DNA of 64,000 bases. Source: Pseudomonadota bacterium. GTDB lineage: Bacteria > Pseudomonadota > Alphaproteobacteria > Reyranellales > Reyranellaceae. Both the position numbers and the translations under genes were made by a program. The notes below the pieces were generated by a model, which was not told the DNA's origin, searched no databases, and saw only the letters and a program-made list of their open reading frames with translations. The stretch spans positions 62,001-126,000 of the forward strand of contig JAFEBU010000071.1 in the NCBI GenBank assembly GCA_018242505.1, written 5' to 3'. Within the stretch, counting starts at the first letter, position 1. Each line of letters opens with the position of its first letter. Shown in pieces: positions 26,176 through 34,778 of this stretch.

Positions 26176-27090
26176 CTAGGTGCGCTGCCCGAACAGGCCG
26201 GTGGGACGCCAGACCAGGACGGCGGCCATGACGATATAGATCAACACCTGGGAGATCGCAGGTGCGGCAGCGGAGGCGCTGGCTGCTCCCATGAAGGTCT
26301 TCAGAAAATCGGGCAGGAAGGCGCGGCCGACGATATCGATCTGGCCGACGACCATGGCGGCGACGAAGGCACCCTTGATCGAGCCGATGCCGCCGATGAC
26401 GATGATCACAAAGGCCACGATCAGGATATCGTCGCCCATGCCGATCTTGACCGAGGCGATGGGCGCGGCCATCAGGCCGGCGAGCCCGGCGAAGACCGCG
26501 CCAAGGCCGAACACAAGGCTGAACAAGAGCTCGATATTGACGCCGAGCGCCGCGATCATGCGCCGGTTCGAGGCCCCGGCGCGGATCAGCATGCCGACCC
26601 TTGTCCGTGCGACCAGCCAGGCGAGCAGGATCGCAACGATAGTGCCGACCACGATCAGGGCGAAGCGATAGGCGGGGTAGGGCACGCCCGGCAGGATGTT
26701 CACCGTGCGGTTCAGGAAGGCGGGCACTGCGATGCTGCGGCCCTCCGGGCCCCAAATCGCGCGCACCAGCTCGTTGAAGAACAGGATCAGGCCGAAGGTT
26801 GCCAGCACCTGGTCGAGATGGTCGCGGGCATAAAGCCGGCGCGCCACCACGATCTCGACGATCACGCCCAGCAGGAAGCAGGCCGGCAGGGCCAGCAGCG
26901 CGCCCAGCACGAAGGAATTGGTCCAGCCGATCAACGTCCAGGCGAAGTAGGCGCCCATCATGTAGAGCGAGCCGTGCGCCAGGTTGACGAGATCCATGAT
27001 GCCGAAGGTGAGGGTCAGTCCGGCGGCGAGCAGGAACATCAGCAAGCCGAGCTGCACACCGTTCAGTACCTGGATCAGCAGATAGTCCAT
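26176..27090 (-). CDS. livH: Branched-chain amino-acid-type ABC permease LivH (benzoate locus)
   Basis: 304-residue membrane protein (MDYLLIQVLNGVQLGLLMFL). LivH hallmarks are LTLTFGIMDLVNLAHGSLYMMGAY and GASNRRMIAALGVNIELLF, plus VIVIGGIGSIKGAFVA. The ATG at 27090 follows a GGGGGA ribosome site at good spacing; an earlier ATG four codons up is less suitable. A strong hairpin lies between this gene and livK, which may reduce transcription of the membrane genes relative to the receptor. Confidence 0.9.
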   Translation of the reverse strand: MDYLLIQVLNGVQLGLLMFLLAAGLTLTFGIMDLVNLAHGSLYMMGAYFAWTLIGWTNSFVLGALLALPACFLLGVIVEIVVARRLYARDHLDQVLATFGLILFFNELVRAIWGPEGRSIAVPAFLNRTVNILPGVPYPAYRFALIVVGTIVAILLAWLVARTRVGMLIRAGASNRRMIAALGVNIELLFSLVFGLGAVFAGLAGLMAAPIASVKIGMGDDILIVAFVIIVIGGIGSIKGAFVAAMVVGQIDIVGRAFLPDFLKTFMGAASASAAAPAISQVLIYIVMAAVLVWRPTGLFGQRT

Positions 27091-27107
27091 CGTCCCCCGC
27101 AAACGAA

Positions 27108-27133
27108 ACGGGAGCGCAATGACGCGCTCCCGT
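27108..27133 (-). terminator. Hairpin with short T-rich tail between livK and livH (attenuator)
   Basis: ACGGGAGCGC and GCGCTCCCGT make a perfect ten-base stem with a six-base loop. On the minus strand it is followed by TTCGTTT. It lies between the livK stop and livH ribosome site. Such intra-operon structures commonly give high receptor and lower permease expression. Confidence 0.7.
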
Positions 27134-27154
27134 CGTCGACTGTCGCCAGGAGCC

Positions 27155-28336
27155 TCACTTCATTGCGCACTTCTGGTAGTACGAATCCTTGCCGTCGGTG
27201 ATCGCTGTGGCGATGGTCTTCACGGTCATCTTGCCCTCCGCATCCTTCACTGCTTCCTGGATGTAGAAGTTCTGGATCGGGAAATGGTTGGTGTTGAACT
27301 TGAAGCCGCCGCGCAGCGACTTGAAGTTGGCCTTCATGAGCTCGGCACGGATCTTGGCCTTGTCGCTGAGATCGCCTTTCAGGGCTTCGACTGCGGAATC
27401 GATCAGCATGATCGCATCGTAGCTCTGCGCGCCATAGTAGGAGGGATAGACGCCGTACTTCTTCTTGAAGTCGGCGACATAGCGCTTGTTCTGCTCGTTC
27501 GGCAGGTCGTTGACCCATTCCTGGGCGCCCAGTGTGCCGAGCGCCAGTTCGCCCTGCTGCGGCAGCGTGATCGCGTCGATAGAGAACACCTGGTAGAGCG
27601 GGATGGTCTTGTTGAGGCCGGCCTGCACGTACTGCTTCAGGAACTGAACGCCATGCGCGCCGGGGTAGAAGATGAAGATGCCGGCCGGCTTCACCTGCGC
27701 GATCTTGGCGAGCTCGGCCGAGAAGTCGAGCTGATCGGGCCACTTGGTGAAATCCTCGCCGGCGATCTTGCCCTTGTAGGTGCGCTGCACGCCCGCCAGC
27801 ATGTCCTTGCCGGCGGCGTAGTTCGGACCCATCAGGTAGAGGCTCTTCACGCCCTTCTTGTTCAGGTACTCGCCCATCGCCATCGGCGTCTGGTCGTTCT
27901 GCCACGAGGTCGAGAAGAAGTTCTTGTTGCAGAGCTCGCCCGCGATCTGCGAGGGGCCGGCATTGGCGCCGACCAGGATCGTGTCGCCCTCGTCGACGAC
28001 GGTCTTGAGGGAGGCGAGCAGCACGTTCGACCAGATGTAGCCAGAAACGAAGTTGACCTTGTCTTGCTGGACCAGCTTCTCGGATTTCTGCTTGCCGACG
28101 TCGGGTTTGAACTGATCGTCTTCATAGACGATCTGGATCGGTTTGCCGGCCATCTTGCCGCCAAGATGTTCTACGGCGAGGTCGACCGAGCGGCGCATGT
28201 CCTCGCCGATTGCCGCCTGCGAGCCGGAGAAGGTGCTGACGAAGCCGATCTTGACGCTCTGCTGTGCCTGCACGGAAGGCAGCGCAAACCCCAAGATCGC
28301 CGCGATGGTCGCAGCCGCCAACAAAGTACGCTTCAT
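27155..28336 (-). CDS. Branched-chain amino-acid-type periplasmic binding protein (LivK-like, benzoate locus)
   Basis: 393-residue type I periplasmic receptor with a signal peptide (MKRTLLAAATIAAILGFALP, cleavage near VQA-QQSVK). It contains KIGFVSTFSGSQAAIGEDMRRSVDLA, DDQFKPDVGKQKSEKLVQQDKV, then GPNYAAGKDMLAG and FIFYPGAHGVQFLKQY. The placement after boxC-boxB-ligase suggests benzoate or a related aromatic acid as ligand, as for other aromatic-linked Liv receptors. A GTCATCCCGA palindromic element precedes it. Ligand not proven. Confidence 0.88.
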   Translation of the reverse strand: MKRTLLAAATIAAILGFALPSVQAQQSVKIGFVSTFSGSQAAIGEDMRRSVDLAVEHLGGKMAGKPIQIVYEDDQFKPDVGKQKSEKLVQQDKVNFVSGYIWSNVLLASLKTVVDEGDTILVGANAGPSQIAGELCNKNFFSTSWQNDQTPMAMGEYLNKKGVKSLYLMGPNYAAGKDMLAGVQRTYKGKIAGEDFTKWPDQLDFSAELAKIAQVKPAGIFIFYPGAHGVQFLKQYVQAGLNKTIPLYQVFSIDAITLPQQGELALGTLGAQEWVNDLPNEQNKRYVADFKKKYGVYPSYYGAQSYDAIMLIDSAVEALKGDLSDKAKIRAELMKANFKSLRGGFKFNTNHFPIQNFYIQEAVKDAEGKMTVKTIATAITDGKDSYYQKCAMK

Positions 28337-28392
28337 ACCCCGCTCCCTGTTCCTGTTCGTTGATGATTATAGAAGCCGAAAATCGGACCAGT

Positions 28393-28482
28393 GTCATCCC
28401 GAACCAAGCGAGAGAACCATCTCGAACGCCAACAAAGGTCCCTCGCTGAAGCGCGGGGTGTCCCGGCGCGACTCGGGATGAC
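28393..28482. repeat. Imperfect palindromic intergenic repeat
   Basis: The ends GTCATCCCGA and TCGGGATGAC are perfect inverted repeats about 70 bases apart. Inner segments AAGCGAG...ACC and GGTCCCTCGCT also pair, giving a long imperfect hairpin. Elements with this consensus recur between genes in many alphaproteobacteria. It sits between the ligase stop and the livK start, where it may process or stabilise the transcript. No second copy was seen in this window. Confidence 0.65.
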
Positions 28483-28483
28483 C

Positions 28484-30037
28484 CTATGCCCGGAGCTTGA
28501 AGCGTTGGATCTTGCCGGTCGCGGTCTTTGGCAGCTCGGGCACGTATTCGACCCAGCGCGGATATTTGTAGGGGGCGAGGGTTTTCTTGCAAAGAACCAT
28601 CAGTTCGTCGGTCAGGGTCGCGCTGGCCTCGCCAGCCTGCTTCAGGACCACGATGGCTTTGGGCTTGATCAGCGAATCTGAATCGGCATGGCCGACCACG
28701 GCAGCCTCGAGCACGGCGGGATGGCCGATCAGGCAACCCTCGATCTCGACCGGCGAGCACCAGATGCCGCCCACCTTCAGCATGTCGTCGCTGCGGCCCT
28801 CGTAAATGAAGTAGCCATCCTCGTCCTGCCTGTAGGTGTCGCCTGTATTCAGCCAGCCCTCGACCATGGTCTCGGCCGTCTTCTCCGGCTTGTTCCAATA
28901 GTACTTCGCCGTCGACTCGGCGCGGATCCAGAGCCGCCCGCTCTCGCCCTTGGCGACCGGCTTGCCGGCTTCATCGACGATCTTCACCTCGTAGCCCGGT
29001 ACCGGCTTGCCGCTGGTGCCGGCGCGAAAATCGTCGAGCCGGTTGCCGATGAAGATATGAAGCGCCTCGGTCGATCCGATGCCGTCCAGGATCACCGTGC
29101 CGGTCTTGTCCTTCCAGCGGCGGAACATGTCGGCCGGCAGGGCTTCGCCGGCCGACACGCACGCACGCAGGCTGGGGAAGCGGCGGGGCTTGGCATCCAA
29201 TGCGGCAAGCTGGGCGGCGTAGAGCGTCGGCACACCGTAGAAGATCGTTGGCTGGAAGGTCTCGATGGTTTCGAAGGTCGCGTCCGGAGTTGGCCGCCGC
29301 TCGTCGAGCACGGCTGTTCCGCCGACCCACAGCGGAAAGGTCATGCCGTTGCCCAGTCCATAGGCGAAGAAGAGCTTGGCGGCGGAATAGCACACGTCGC
29401 TTTCGGTCACGCCGAGCACGCGAACGCCGTAAAGCTCGCTGGTCACGACCATGTCGCGCTGCGCATGAACGGCGCCTTTGGGGCGGCCGGTCGAGCCCGA
29501 GGAATAGAGCCAGAAGCAATCGTCGCCCGGATCCGCAAGATGAGGCGCAAGAGACGGCGCTGCCGTCGCCATTTCGGCCAGAAAGGAGTCGACGGTGAGC
29601 GCCCGCGGCGCCTTGTCGGCGAGCTGCCGCAACGCCGGCTCGATCTCGCCGGCAAATTCCGACGAATAGACGACGAGGCCGCAGCCCGAGTCGTCGATCA
29701 TGTAGGCGTAGTCTGGCGCACGCAGGAGCGTGTTGGGCGGCACCGGCACGATGCCGGCCTTGATGGCGCCCCAGAAGAGATGGAAGAAGGCAGGGCAGTC
29801 CTTCACCACCATAAGCAGTCGATCGCGCGGCTTCAAACCCAGCGCCAGAAGGGCGTTGCCGGTGCGGTTCACCCGCTCGGCGAGCTGGGCGTAGGTGACG
29901 GTCTCCTGTGCGGTCCGGATCGCCACCTTGGTGCCGCGTCCTTCACCCAGATGCCGATCGATGAACGGCACCGCGACATTGAAACGTGCCGGCAATCGGA
30001 CTTTGTGGTCCGGTCCGAAGTCTATGCCTTGCACCAT
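28484..30037 (-). CDS. Benzoate--CoA ligase family protein
   Basis: 517-residue adenylate-forming enzyme making benzoyl-CoA from benzoate, ATP and CoA. Core motifs are YSSGSTGRPKGAVH (P-loop), DGIGSTEALHIFIGN, GWLNTGDTYRQDEDGYFIYEGRSDDMLK and the C-terminal catalytic Lys in LPKTATGKIQRF. NVAVPFIDRHLGEGRGTKVA near the start and the VPPNTLL block are typical of BclA/BadA. The ATG at 30037 follows GGGGAGGAAG. Located 34 bases after boxB, so it feeds the box pathway directly. Specificity among benzoate analogues cannot be read. Confidence 0.9.
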   Translation of the reverse strand: MVQGIDFGPDHKVRLPARFNVAVPFIDRHLGEGRGTKVAIRTAQETVTYAQLAERVNRTGNALLALGLKPRDRLLMVVKDCPAFFHLFWGAIKAGIVPVPPNTLLRAPDYAYMIDDSGCGLVVYSSEFAGEIEPALRQLADKAPRALTVDSFLAEMATAAPSLAPHLADPGDDCFWLYSSGSTGRPKGAVHAQRDMVVTSELYGVRVLGVTESDVCYSAAKLFFAYGLGNGMTFPLWVGGTAVLDERRPTPDATFETIETFQPTIFYGVPTLYAAQLAALDAKPRRFPSLRACVSAGEALPADMFRRWKDKTGTVILDGIGSTEALHIFIGNRLDDFRAGTSGKPVPGYEVKIVDEAGKPVAKGESGRLWIRAESTAKYYWNKPEKTAETMVEGWLNTGDTYRQDEDGYFIYEGRSDDMLKVGGIWCSPVEIEGCLIGHPAVLEAAVVGHADSDSLIKPKAIVVLKQAGEASATLTDELMVLCKKTLAPYKYPRWVEYVPELPKTATGKIQRFKLRA

Positions 30038-30071
30038 CCTGACGTCTTCCTCCCCGTGCAAGTATAGGACG

Positions 30072-31490
30072 TCAGTTGAAGCGCACGTACTCGAAATTGG
30101 CCGGCTGGCGGTTGATGCCGAGCTGCGGTGGGGCAATCCAGTTGGCGAACTTGCCGGGCTCGATCACCGCCTTGCCCATGAGCGAGATGACGTAGGCGCG
30201 GTCCTCGTCGGTTGGCAGCCACTTGCTGGCGTTGGCATTCCAGTCGACCTCGCTCATCGCCTTGCCGTCGGGTGAGACGTGGATCTCGGAAAAGGCGCCG
30301 ATGCGGCGGTTGAAGGCGCGGTGCGGCAGCTTGAGTTCGAAGGCTATGCCCGCATCGGCGATCACCTTGTTCCATTTGAGCAGGCCCTTGCCGCAATCCT
30401 CGACATAGTCGTTGCGCAGCCGCTCGTTCAGGGCCGAAAGCGCCGGCACCGCCTTGCGCACGATGCGGCCGTCCTCGACTGTGTCGATTTCGAACGATGT
30501 GCTGGTCAGCACGTGGTCGTCCTCGATGCGCGTCTCGAGATACCGGCCCTTCACCCCCATCGTGTAGTAGTTGGCGGCGTTGGTCGACGCTTCCTGGCCG
30601 AACAGGTCGAGCGACACCGAGAAGTGGAAATTGAGGTACTTCTGGATGGTCGCGAGGTCGATCGCGCCGAAAGCGCGCACGTCGTCGGTCTTGTGCTCCT
30701 TCATCAGGTCGACGGTGCGCTGGATGATGCGCTGCACGCCCGATTCGCCCACGAACATGTGGTGTGCTTCCTCGATCAGCATGAAGCGGCAGGAGCGCGA
30801 CAGCGGATCGAAGCCCGATTCGGCTAGCGAGGCGAGCTGGTACTTGCCGTCGCGGTCGGTGAAGTAGGTGAACATGAAGAAGGAGAGCCAGTCGGGTGTC
30901 TTCTCGTTGAAGGCGCCCAGGATGCGCGGCTTGTCGGGATCGCCCGAATGGCGCTCCAGCAGCATCTCGGCCTCCTCGCGGCCATCACGGCCGAAATAGG
31001 CGTGCAGCAGATAGACCATGGCCCACAGATGCCGACCTTCCTCGCAATTGATCTGGAAGAGGTTGCGCAGGTCGTAGAGCGAAGGCGCGGTCTTGCCGAG
31101 CATGCGCTGCTGCTCGACCGAGGCGGGCTCGGTGTCGCCTTGCGTTACGATTAGGCGGCGCAAGGTTGAACGCAGCTCGCCCGGCACTTCCTGCCAGGCG
31201 GGCTTACCCTTGTTGTCGCCATAGGCGATGGTGCGGTTGGGATCCTGGCCGGCGAGAAAGATCCCCCAACGGTAGTCCGGCATCTTCACGTAACCAAAAT
31301 GGGCCCAGCCATTGGCCTCGGCCGAAATGGCCGTGCGAAGGTAGACGTCGAAGTTCGATGTGCCGTCGGGGCCCATGTCTTTCCACCAGTCGCGAAAGCG
31401 CGGCTGCCAGTTCTCGAGCGCGCGTTGCAGCCGCCGGTCGCTGGCGAGATCGACGTTGTTGGGAATGAGCTGGCTGTAGTCGATGGCCAT
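30072..31490 (-). CDS. boxB: Benzoyl-CoA 2,3-epoxidase subunit BoxB
   Basis: 472-residue diiron oxygenase component that epoxidises benzoyl-CoA. It starts MAIDYSQLIPNNVDLASDRR. The iron-binding helices include LRNLFQINCEEGRHLW (Glu150, His154) and RFMLIEEAHHMFVGE (Glu240, His243/244). Length matches BoxB (about 470). It normally takes electrons from BoxA, which is not encoded in the window. It lies between boxC (24 bases upstream) and the CoA ligase. Confidence 0.95.
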   Translation of the reverse strand: MAIDYSQLIPNNVDLASDRRLQRALENWQPRFRDWWKDMGPDGTSNFDVYLRTAISAEANGWAHFGYVKMPDYRWGIFLAGQDPNRTIAYGDNKGKPAWQEVPGELRSTLRRLIVTQGDTEPASVEQQRMLGKTAPSLYDLRNLFQINCEEGRHLWAMVYLLHAYFGRDGREEAEMLLERHSGDPDKPRILGAFNEKTPDWLSFFMFTYFTDRDGKYQLASLAESGFDPLSRSCRFMLIEEAHHMFVGESGVQRIIQRTVDLMKEHKTDDVRAFGAIDLATIQKYLNFHFSVSLDLFGQEASTNAANYYTMGVKGRYLETRIEDDHVLTSTSFEIDTVEDGRIVRKAVPALSALNERLRNDYVEDCGKGLLKWNKVIADAGIAFELKLPHRAFNRRIGAFSEIHVSPDGKAMSEVDWNANASKWLPTDEDRAYVISLMGKAVIEPGKFANWIAPPQLGINRQPANFEYVRFN

Positions 31491-31514
31491 GGGTGCCTCC
31501 TTGAGCCTGCCGGT

Positions 31515-33179
31515 TTAAGCGCGGTTGCGGTCGTATTTGCTCTGTTTGCCTGTCCCGTAGAGCTTAAGCGCACCCTCGGGACCGGTCGCGTTGGGGCGTT
31601 GGAAGATCCAGTTCTGCCACGCCGAGAGGCGGGCGAAGATCTTGGTCTCCATTGTCTCCGGGCCGGCGAAGCGCAGATTCGCTTCCATGCCGATCAGCCC
31701 GTCCGGCGAGAAGCCGGCGCGCTCCTCGATGGCAAGCCGCACCTCGTCCTCCCAGTCGATGTCGTCGGGCGTGAAGGTGACGAGGCCGAGCTCATCGGCG
31801 GCCTCGGCGTCGAGCGCCTCGCCGATCTCATCCTTCAGTTCGTCGACGTGCTTGGGTTCGGCAAGGAAGCGGGTCGCGAGCCGGGTGAGACCGTTGCCCA
31901 TGGGATAGGGGCCGAAATTCATCGAGGTCAGCTTCACTTGCGCTTCGGGCTGGTTCGAGCCTTCGAAGGTGCCGTCCAGCATGTAGGAACGGTCGGCGGC
32001 CAGCACGAGCTCGAACAGGGTCCCGGCGAAGCAGGAACCCGGCTCGACCAGCGCGATCAGGCTGCGCGAAGAGACATCGAGGCGCTTCAGCGTGCGTTTC
32101 CAGTAAAGCACAATCTCGTGCACCAGCCAGTTCGAGGCTTCCTTCGCGAGGAGTGCGTCATAGGTCTCGACTTGCGCGGCATCGCCCTGACTGCGCAGCA
32201 CCCAGGTGCCGATTTCGGTCTCGTTCAATCGCAGATGCATCATCGCATCGTCGAGCGCGCGGGCAAGGGCAAGCGGCCAGAAGGCGGCGCCCTGGGTGTG
32301 CACATCAGCAGTGCCGGCCGGTGCGGGCGTGGTTGGGCCGCTGATCCGGAAATGCGCCGCGCGACGGTCACGATCGACCTCGATCGTGAGATGGGGGTAG
32401 CGGATCGTATCGCCTTCGATGGTGCGTTCGACGGCTGGAAGGACGATACCCCTGGCGTCCCTGGGGCGGCGGGACTTGGCCGCGATCTCCTCGGCGATCT
32501 TCTTCGTCTCGTCGACGAGCTTGCTGGGTGGGATCAGCTTGTCGATCAGCCGCCATTCGCGGGCACGCTTGCCGCGCACGCCTTCGGCGGTGGTGCAGAA
32601 GAAGTCGGCGTGATCGCGCCGAACCAAGCGCTTGTCGACCAGCCGTGTCAGGCCACCGGTGCCGGGCAGGACCGCGAGCAGGGGTAGCTCCGGCAGCGAT
32701 ACCGCGCTCGAGCCGTCGTCGGCCAGCAGGATCTGGTCGCAGGCCAGTGCCAGCTCATAGCCACCGCCGGCAGCGATGCCGTTGATGGAGCAGATGTAGC
32801 TTTGGCCGGAATTCTCGGTCGCATCCTCGATCGCAAGCCGAGTCTCGTTGGTGAACTTGCAGAAGTTCACTTTGTGGTCATGGCTGGAGAGGCCCAGCAT
32901 GTTGATATTGGCGCCCGAGCAGAAGATCCGGTCGCGCTGGCTGCGGATCACCACGGCACCGATCTCAGGATGCTCGAAACGCAGGCGCTGGACGGCATCT
33001 GCCAGCTCGATATCGACGCCGAGATCGTAGGAGTTGAGCTTGAGCTTGTAGCCGGGGCGAAGCCCGCCATCCTCATTCACGTCCATGGTGAGGTAGGCTA
33101 CGCCGCCTTCCAGGGCGAGCTTCCAATGGCGGTAACGATCGGGCGAGGTGCGGACGTCGATCGGCGCGGCTTCGGCCAT
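31515..33179 (-). CDS. boxC: 2,3-epoxybenzoyl-CoA dihydrolase (benzoyl-CoA-dihydrodiol lyase) BoxC
   Basis: 554-residue crotonase-superfamily enzyme that hydrolytically opens epoxybenzoyl-CoA, releasing formate and 3,4-dehydroadipyl-CoA semialdehyde. It opens MAEAAPIDVRTSPDRYRHW. Two crotonase-like halves are visible: VVIRSQRDRIFCSGANINMLG with the oxyanion-hole block SINGIAAGGGYELALACDQ, then VEPGSCFAGTLFELVLAADRSY. The size, about twice a normal crotonase, is typical of BoxC. First gene of the operon; a 12-base palindrome lies 29 bases upstream. Confidence 0.95.
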   Translation of the reverse strand: MAEAAPIDVRTSPDRYRHWKLALEGGVAYLTMDVNEDGGLRPGYKLKLNSYDLGVDIELADAVQRLRFEHPEIGAVVIRSQRDRIFCSGANINMLGLSSHDHKVNFCKFTNETRLAIEDATENSGQSYICSINGIAAGGGYELALACDQILLADDGSSAVSLPELPLLAVLPGTGGLTRLVDKRLVRRDHADFFCTTAEGVRGKRAREWRLIDKLIPPSKLVDETKKIAEEIAAKSRRPRDARGIVLPAVERTIEGDTIRYPHLTIEVDRDRRAAHFRISGPTTPAPAGTADVHTQGAAFWPLALARALDDAMMHLRLNETEIGTWVLRSQGDAAQVETYDALLAKEASNWLVHEIVLYWKRTLKRLDVSSRSLIALVEPGSCFAGTLFELVLAADRSYMLDGTFEGSNQPEAQVKLTSMNFGPYPMGNGLTRLATRFLAEPKHVDELKDEIGEALDAEAADELGLVTFTPDDIDWEDEVRLAIEERAGFSPDGLIGMEANLRFAGPETMETKIFARLSAWQNWIFQRPNATGPEGALKLYGTGKQSKYDRNRA

Positions 33180-33207
33180 GGCGTTCCCTTGGTGTGTTAT
33201 TCTGTAA

Positions 33208-33219
33208 TTCAGTACTGAA
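33208..33219. promoter_or_regulatory. Palindrome in the boxC/GNAT divergent promoter
   Basis: TTCAGTACTGAA is a perfect 12-base palindrome in an A/T-richer spacer, 29-40 bases upstream of boxC. It resembles a dimeric repressor site; no box regulator gene is adjacent, so the cognate protein is unknown. The neighbouring Rrf2 protein is a candidate only by position. Confidence 0.55.
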
Positions 33220-33266
33220 ATACCTATTTACTTTCCCCGCTGCAAGCGCATTCTACGCTTCGTCCA

Positions 33267-33686
33267 ATGGTTGCGATTCGCCCCGCCCAAGCCTCTGATC
33301 TGCCGGCTATTTCCGCCCTGGATCGTCGGCTGACCGGGGCCGACAAGCCGCAATACTGGCAGGACATGCTGGGGCCTGACCGCCACTTCCTGGTCGCCGA
33401 GACCGAGAAGGGGGTGCTGGCCGGCTTCATCGCTGGCGAAATCCGGGCCTGGGAGTTCGGCCAGCCGGCGGCAGGCTGGGTGTTTGCCATCCAGATCGAA
33501 CCCAAACTTCGCCTGCATGGTGTCGGCACGCGGCTCTTCGACGGGCTGGTCACACGCTTCAAAGCAAAAGGCGTGACGCGCGTACGCACGCTGGTAGATC
33601 GCAAGGATCACCTGATCCTTTCCTTCTTTCGAGCACAGGGCATGGTGGCGGGGCCGTCACTGCAGCTCGATATGGATCTCTCGTGA
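33267..33686 (+). CDS. GNAT-family N-acetyltransferase
   Basis: 139-residue acetyltransferase. The fold is recognisable from MVAIRPAQASDLPAISALDRR at the start, the GFIAGEIRAW strand and the acetyl-CoA loop IEPKLRLHGVGTRLFDGLV, then the C-terminal VDRKDHLILSFFRAQGM block. The R-x-x-G-x-G/A loop is present as L-H-G-V-G-T. Substrate unknown. It is the first gene of a three-gene plus-strand set with an Rrf2 regulator and a HAD phosphatase, divergent from boxC. Confidence 0.8.
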   Translation: MVAIRPAQASDLPAISALDRRLTGADKPQYWQDMLGPDRHFLVAETEKGVLAGFIAGEIRAWEFGQPAAGWVFAIQIEPKLRLHGVGTRLFDGLVTRFKAKGVTRVRTLVDRKDHLILSFFRAQGMVAGPSLQLDMDLS

Positions 33687-33696
33687 GGGCTTGGTC

Positions 33697-34101
33697 GTGA
33701 AGCTGCAGACCGGCACGCGGCTTGGCCTCTATGCCGTGCTTGAGCTGGCGCGCGATCCCGACCGCACGCTCTCGGCGGCCGATCTGGCCGAACGCTTCGG
33801 CGTATCCGGCCATCACCTGGCAAAGGTCCTGCGCACCCTGGCCAGCGCCGGCCTGGTGCGTGGCGGCCGCGGCGCCTCGGGCGGCTACCGCTTCACCGGC
33901 AATCGCCGTCGCACGACCCTGATGGACATCGTCGCGCTGTTCGAGCCCGCACCCGGCCAGCGCGCCAAGGAGCCGGGCGAGGATACTGACATCGGCGGCT
34001 CCTTGCAGCTTGTGCTGCTCGAAATCGATGAGATCGCCGAGGCGACGCTGCGATCGATCAGCCTCGAGACGCTGCTTGGGTCGAAGAGGCGAGCCGCATG
34101 A
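33697..34101 (+). CDS. Rrf2-family transcriptional regulator
   Basis: 134-residue protein. The N-terminal helix-turn-helix is LYAVLELARDPDRTLSAADLAERFGVSGHHLAKVLRTLASAGLVRGGRGASGGYR (read over residues 10-63), the full Rrf2 signature. Iron-sulfur-binding Rrf2 proteins carry three Cys; none is present here, so direct Fe-S sensing is unlikely. The GTG at 33697 follows GAGGG at good spacing; a TTG two codons earlier is possible. It overlaps the HAD gene by four bases. Target unknown. Confidence 0.82.
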   Translation: MKLQTGTRLGLYAVLELARDPDRTLSAADLAERFGVSGHHLAKVLRTLASAGLVRGGRGASGGYRFTGNRRRTTLMDIVALFEPAPGQRAKEPGEDTDIGGSLQLVLLEIDEIAEATLRSISLETLLGSKRRAA

Positions 34102-34778
34102 TCCTTCAGCGTCCTGTCCGGGCCGTCGTGTTCGACATGGATGGCCTTCTGTTCGACACCGAGAAGCTCCATGCACGCGCCGCCCTGGCGGCCGCCAAGG
34201 AGGTTGGCTGCGAACTGACCATGGACGTTTTCCGCCGACTCCTTGGTACGACGGAAGCACGTCGCATACTTCAGGCGCACTATGGCGACTCATATCCGTT
34301 CGACGAGTTGCGAGTTGCCTGGGGGCGGCAGTTCAAGGTGCTGGCGGAAACCGAACTGGAGCTGAAGCCGGGCGCCCTCAATCTCCTTGACCTGTTGGAC
34401 GAGCTCGGCTTGCCGCGCGCCATCGCCACCTCGTCGTCGCACAAAGCAGTGCAGCACCATTTGGCGGCGCACGACCTTGCGCAGCGCTTCCATGTCATCG
34501 TCGCTGCCGGCGACTATAGTGCCAGCAAGCCGGCCCCCGATCCTTTTCTGAGAGCGGCCGAGCGCCTGGCTGTGGCGCCGGGCGATTGCCTGGTGCTCGA
34601 GGATTCGCACAATGGCATCCGTTCGGCATCGGCGGCCGGCATGATGGCCGTCATGGTGCCGGACCTGATCGAGCCTACGGCGGAGATCGAACGGCTTTGC
34701 CGGATCGTGCCGAGCCTGCACGACGTGCGGGAGCTTATCTTGTCCAGCCGTCGCGGGTCTGAGGCAGCTTCTTCTTGA
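34098..34778 (+). CDS. HAD-superfamily hydrolase (phosphatase/phosphoglucomutase-like)
   Basis: 226-residue enzyme. HAD motifs are complete: AVVFDMDGLLFD (Asp13 nucleophile, Asp15), IATSSSHKAV, SKPAPDPFLRAA and LVLEDSHNGIRSA. The FDMDGLLFDTE start and helical cap resemble beta-phosphoglucomutase and phosphoglycolate phosphatase relatives. The last 44 bases overlap the convergent acyl-CoA dehydrogenase gene. Substrate cannot be called. Confidence 0.85.
   Translation: MILQRPVRAVVFDMDGLLFDTEKLHARAALAAAKEVGCELTMDVFRRLLGTTEARRILQAHYGDSYPFDELRVAWGRQFKVLAETELELKPGALNLLDLLDELGLPRAIATSSSHKAVQHHLAAHDLAQRFHVIVAAGDYSASKPAPDPFLRAAERLAVAPGDCLVLEDSHNGIRSASAAGMMAVMVPDLIEPTAEIERLCRIVPSLHDVRELILSSRRGSEAASS

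Noticed and set aside
31299-32687. Long plus-strand open frame across boxB/boxC
   Set aside because: Antisense to two well-conserved enzymes; amino-acid make-up is typical of a shadow frame.
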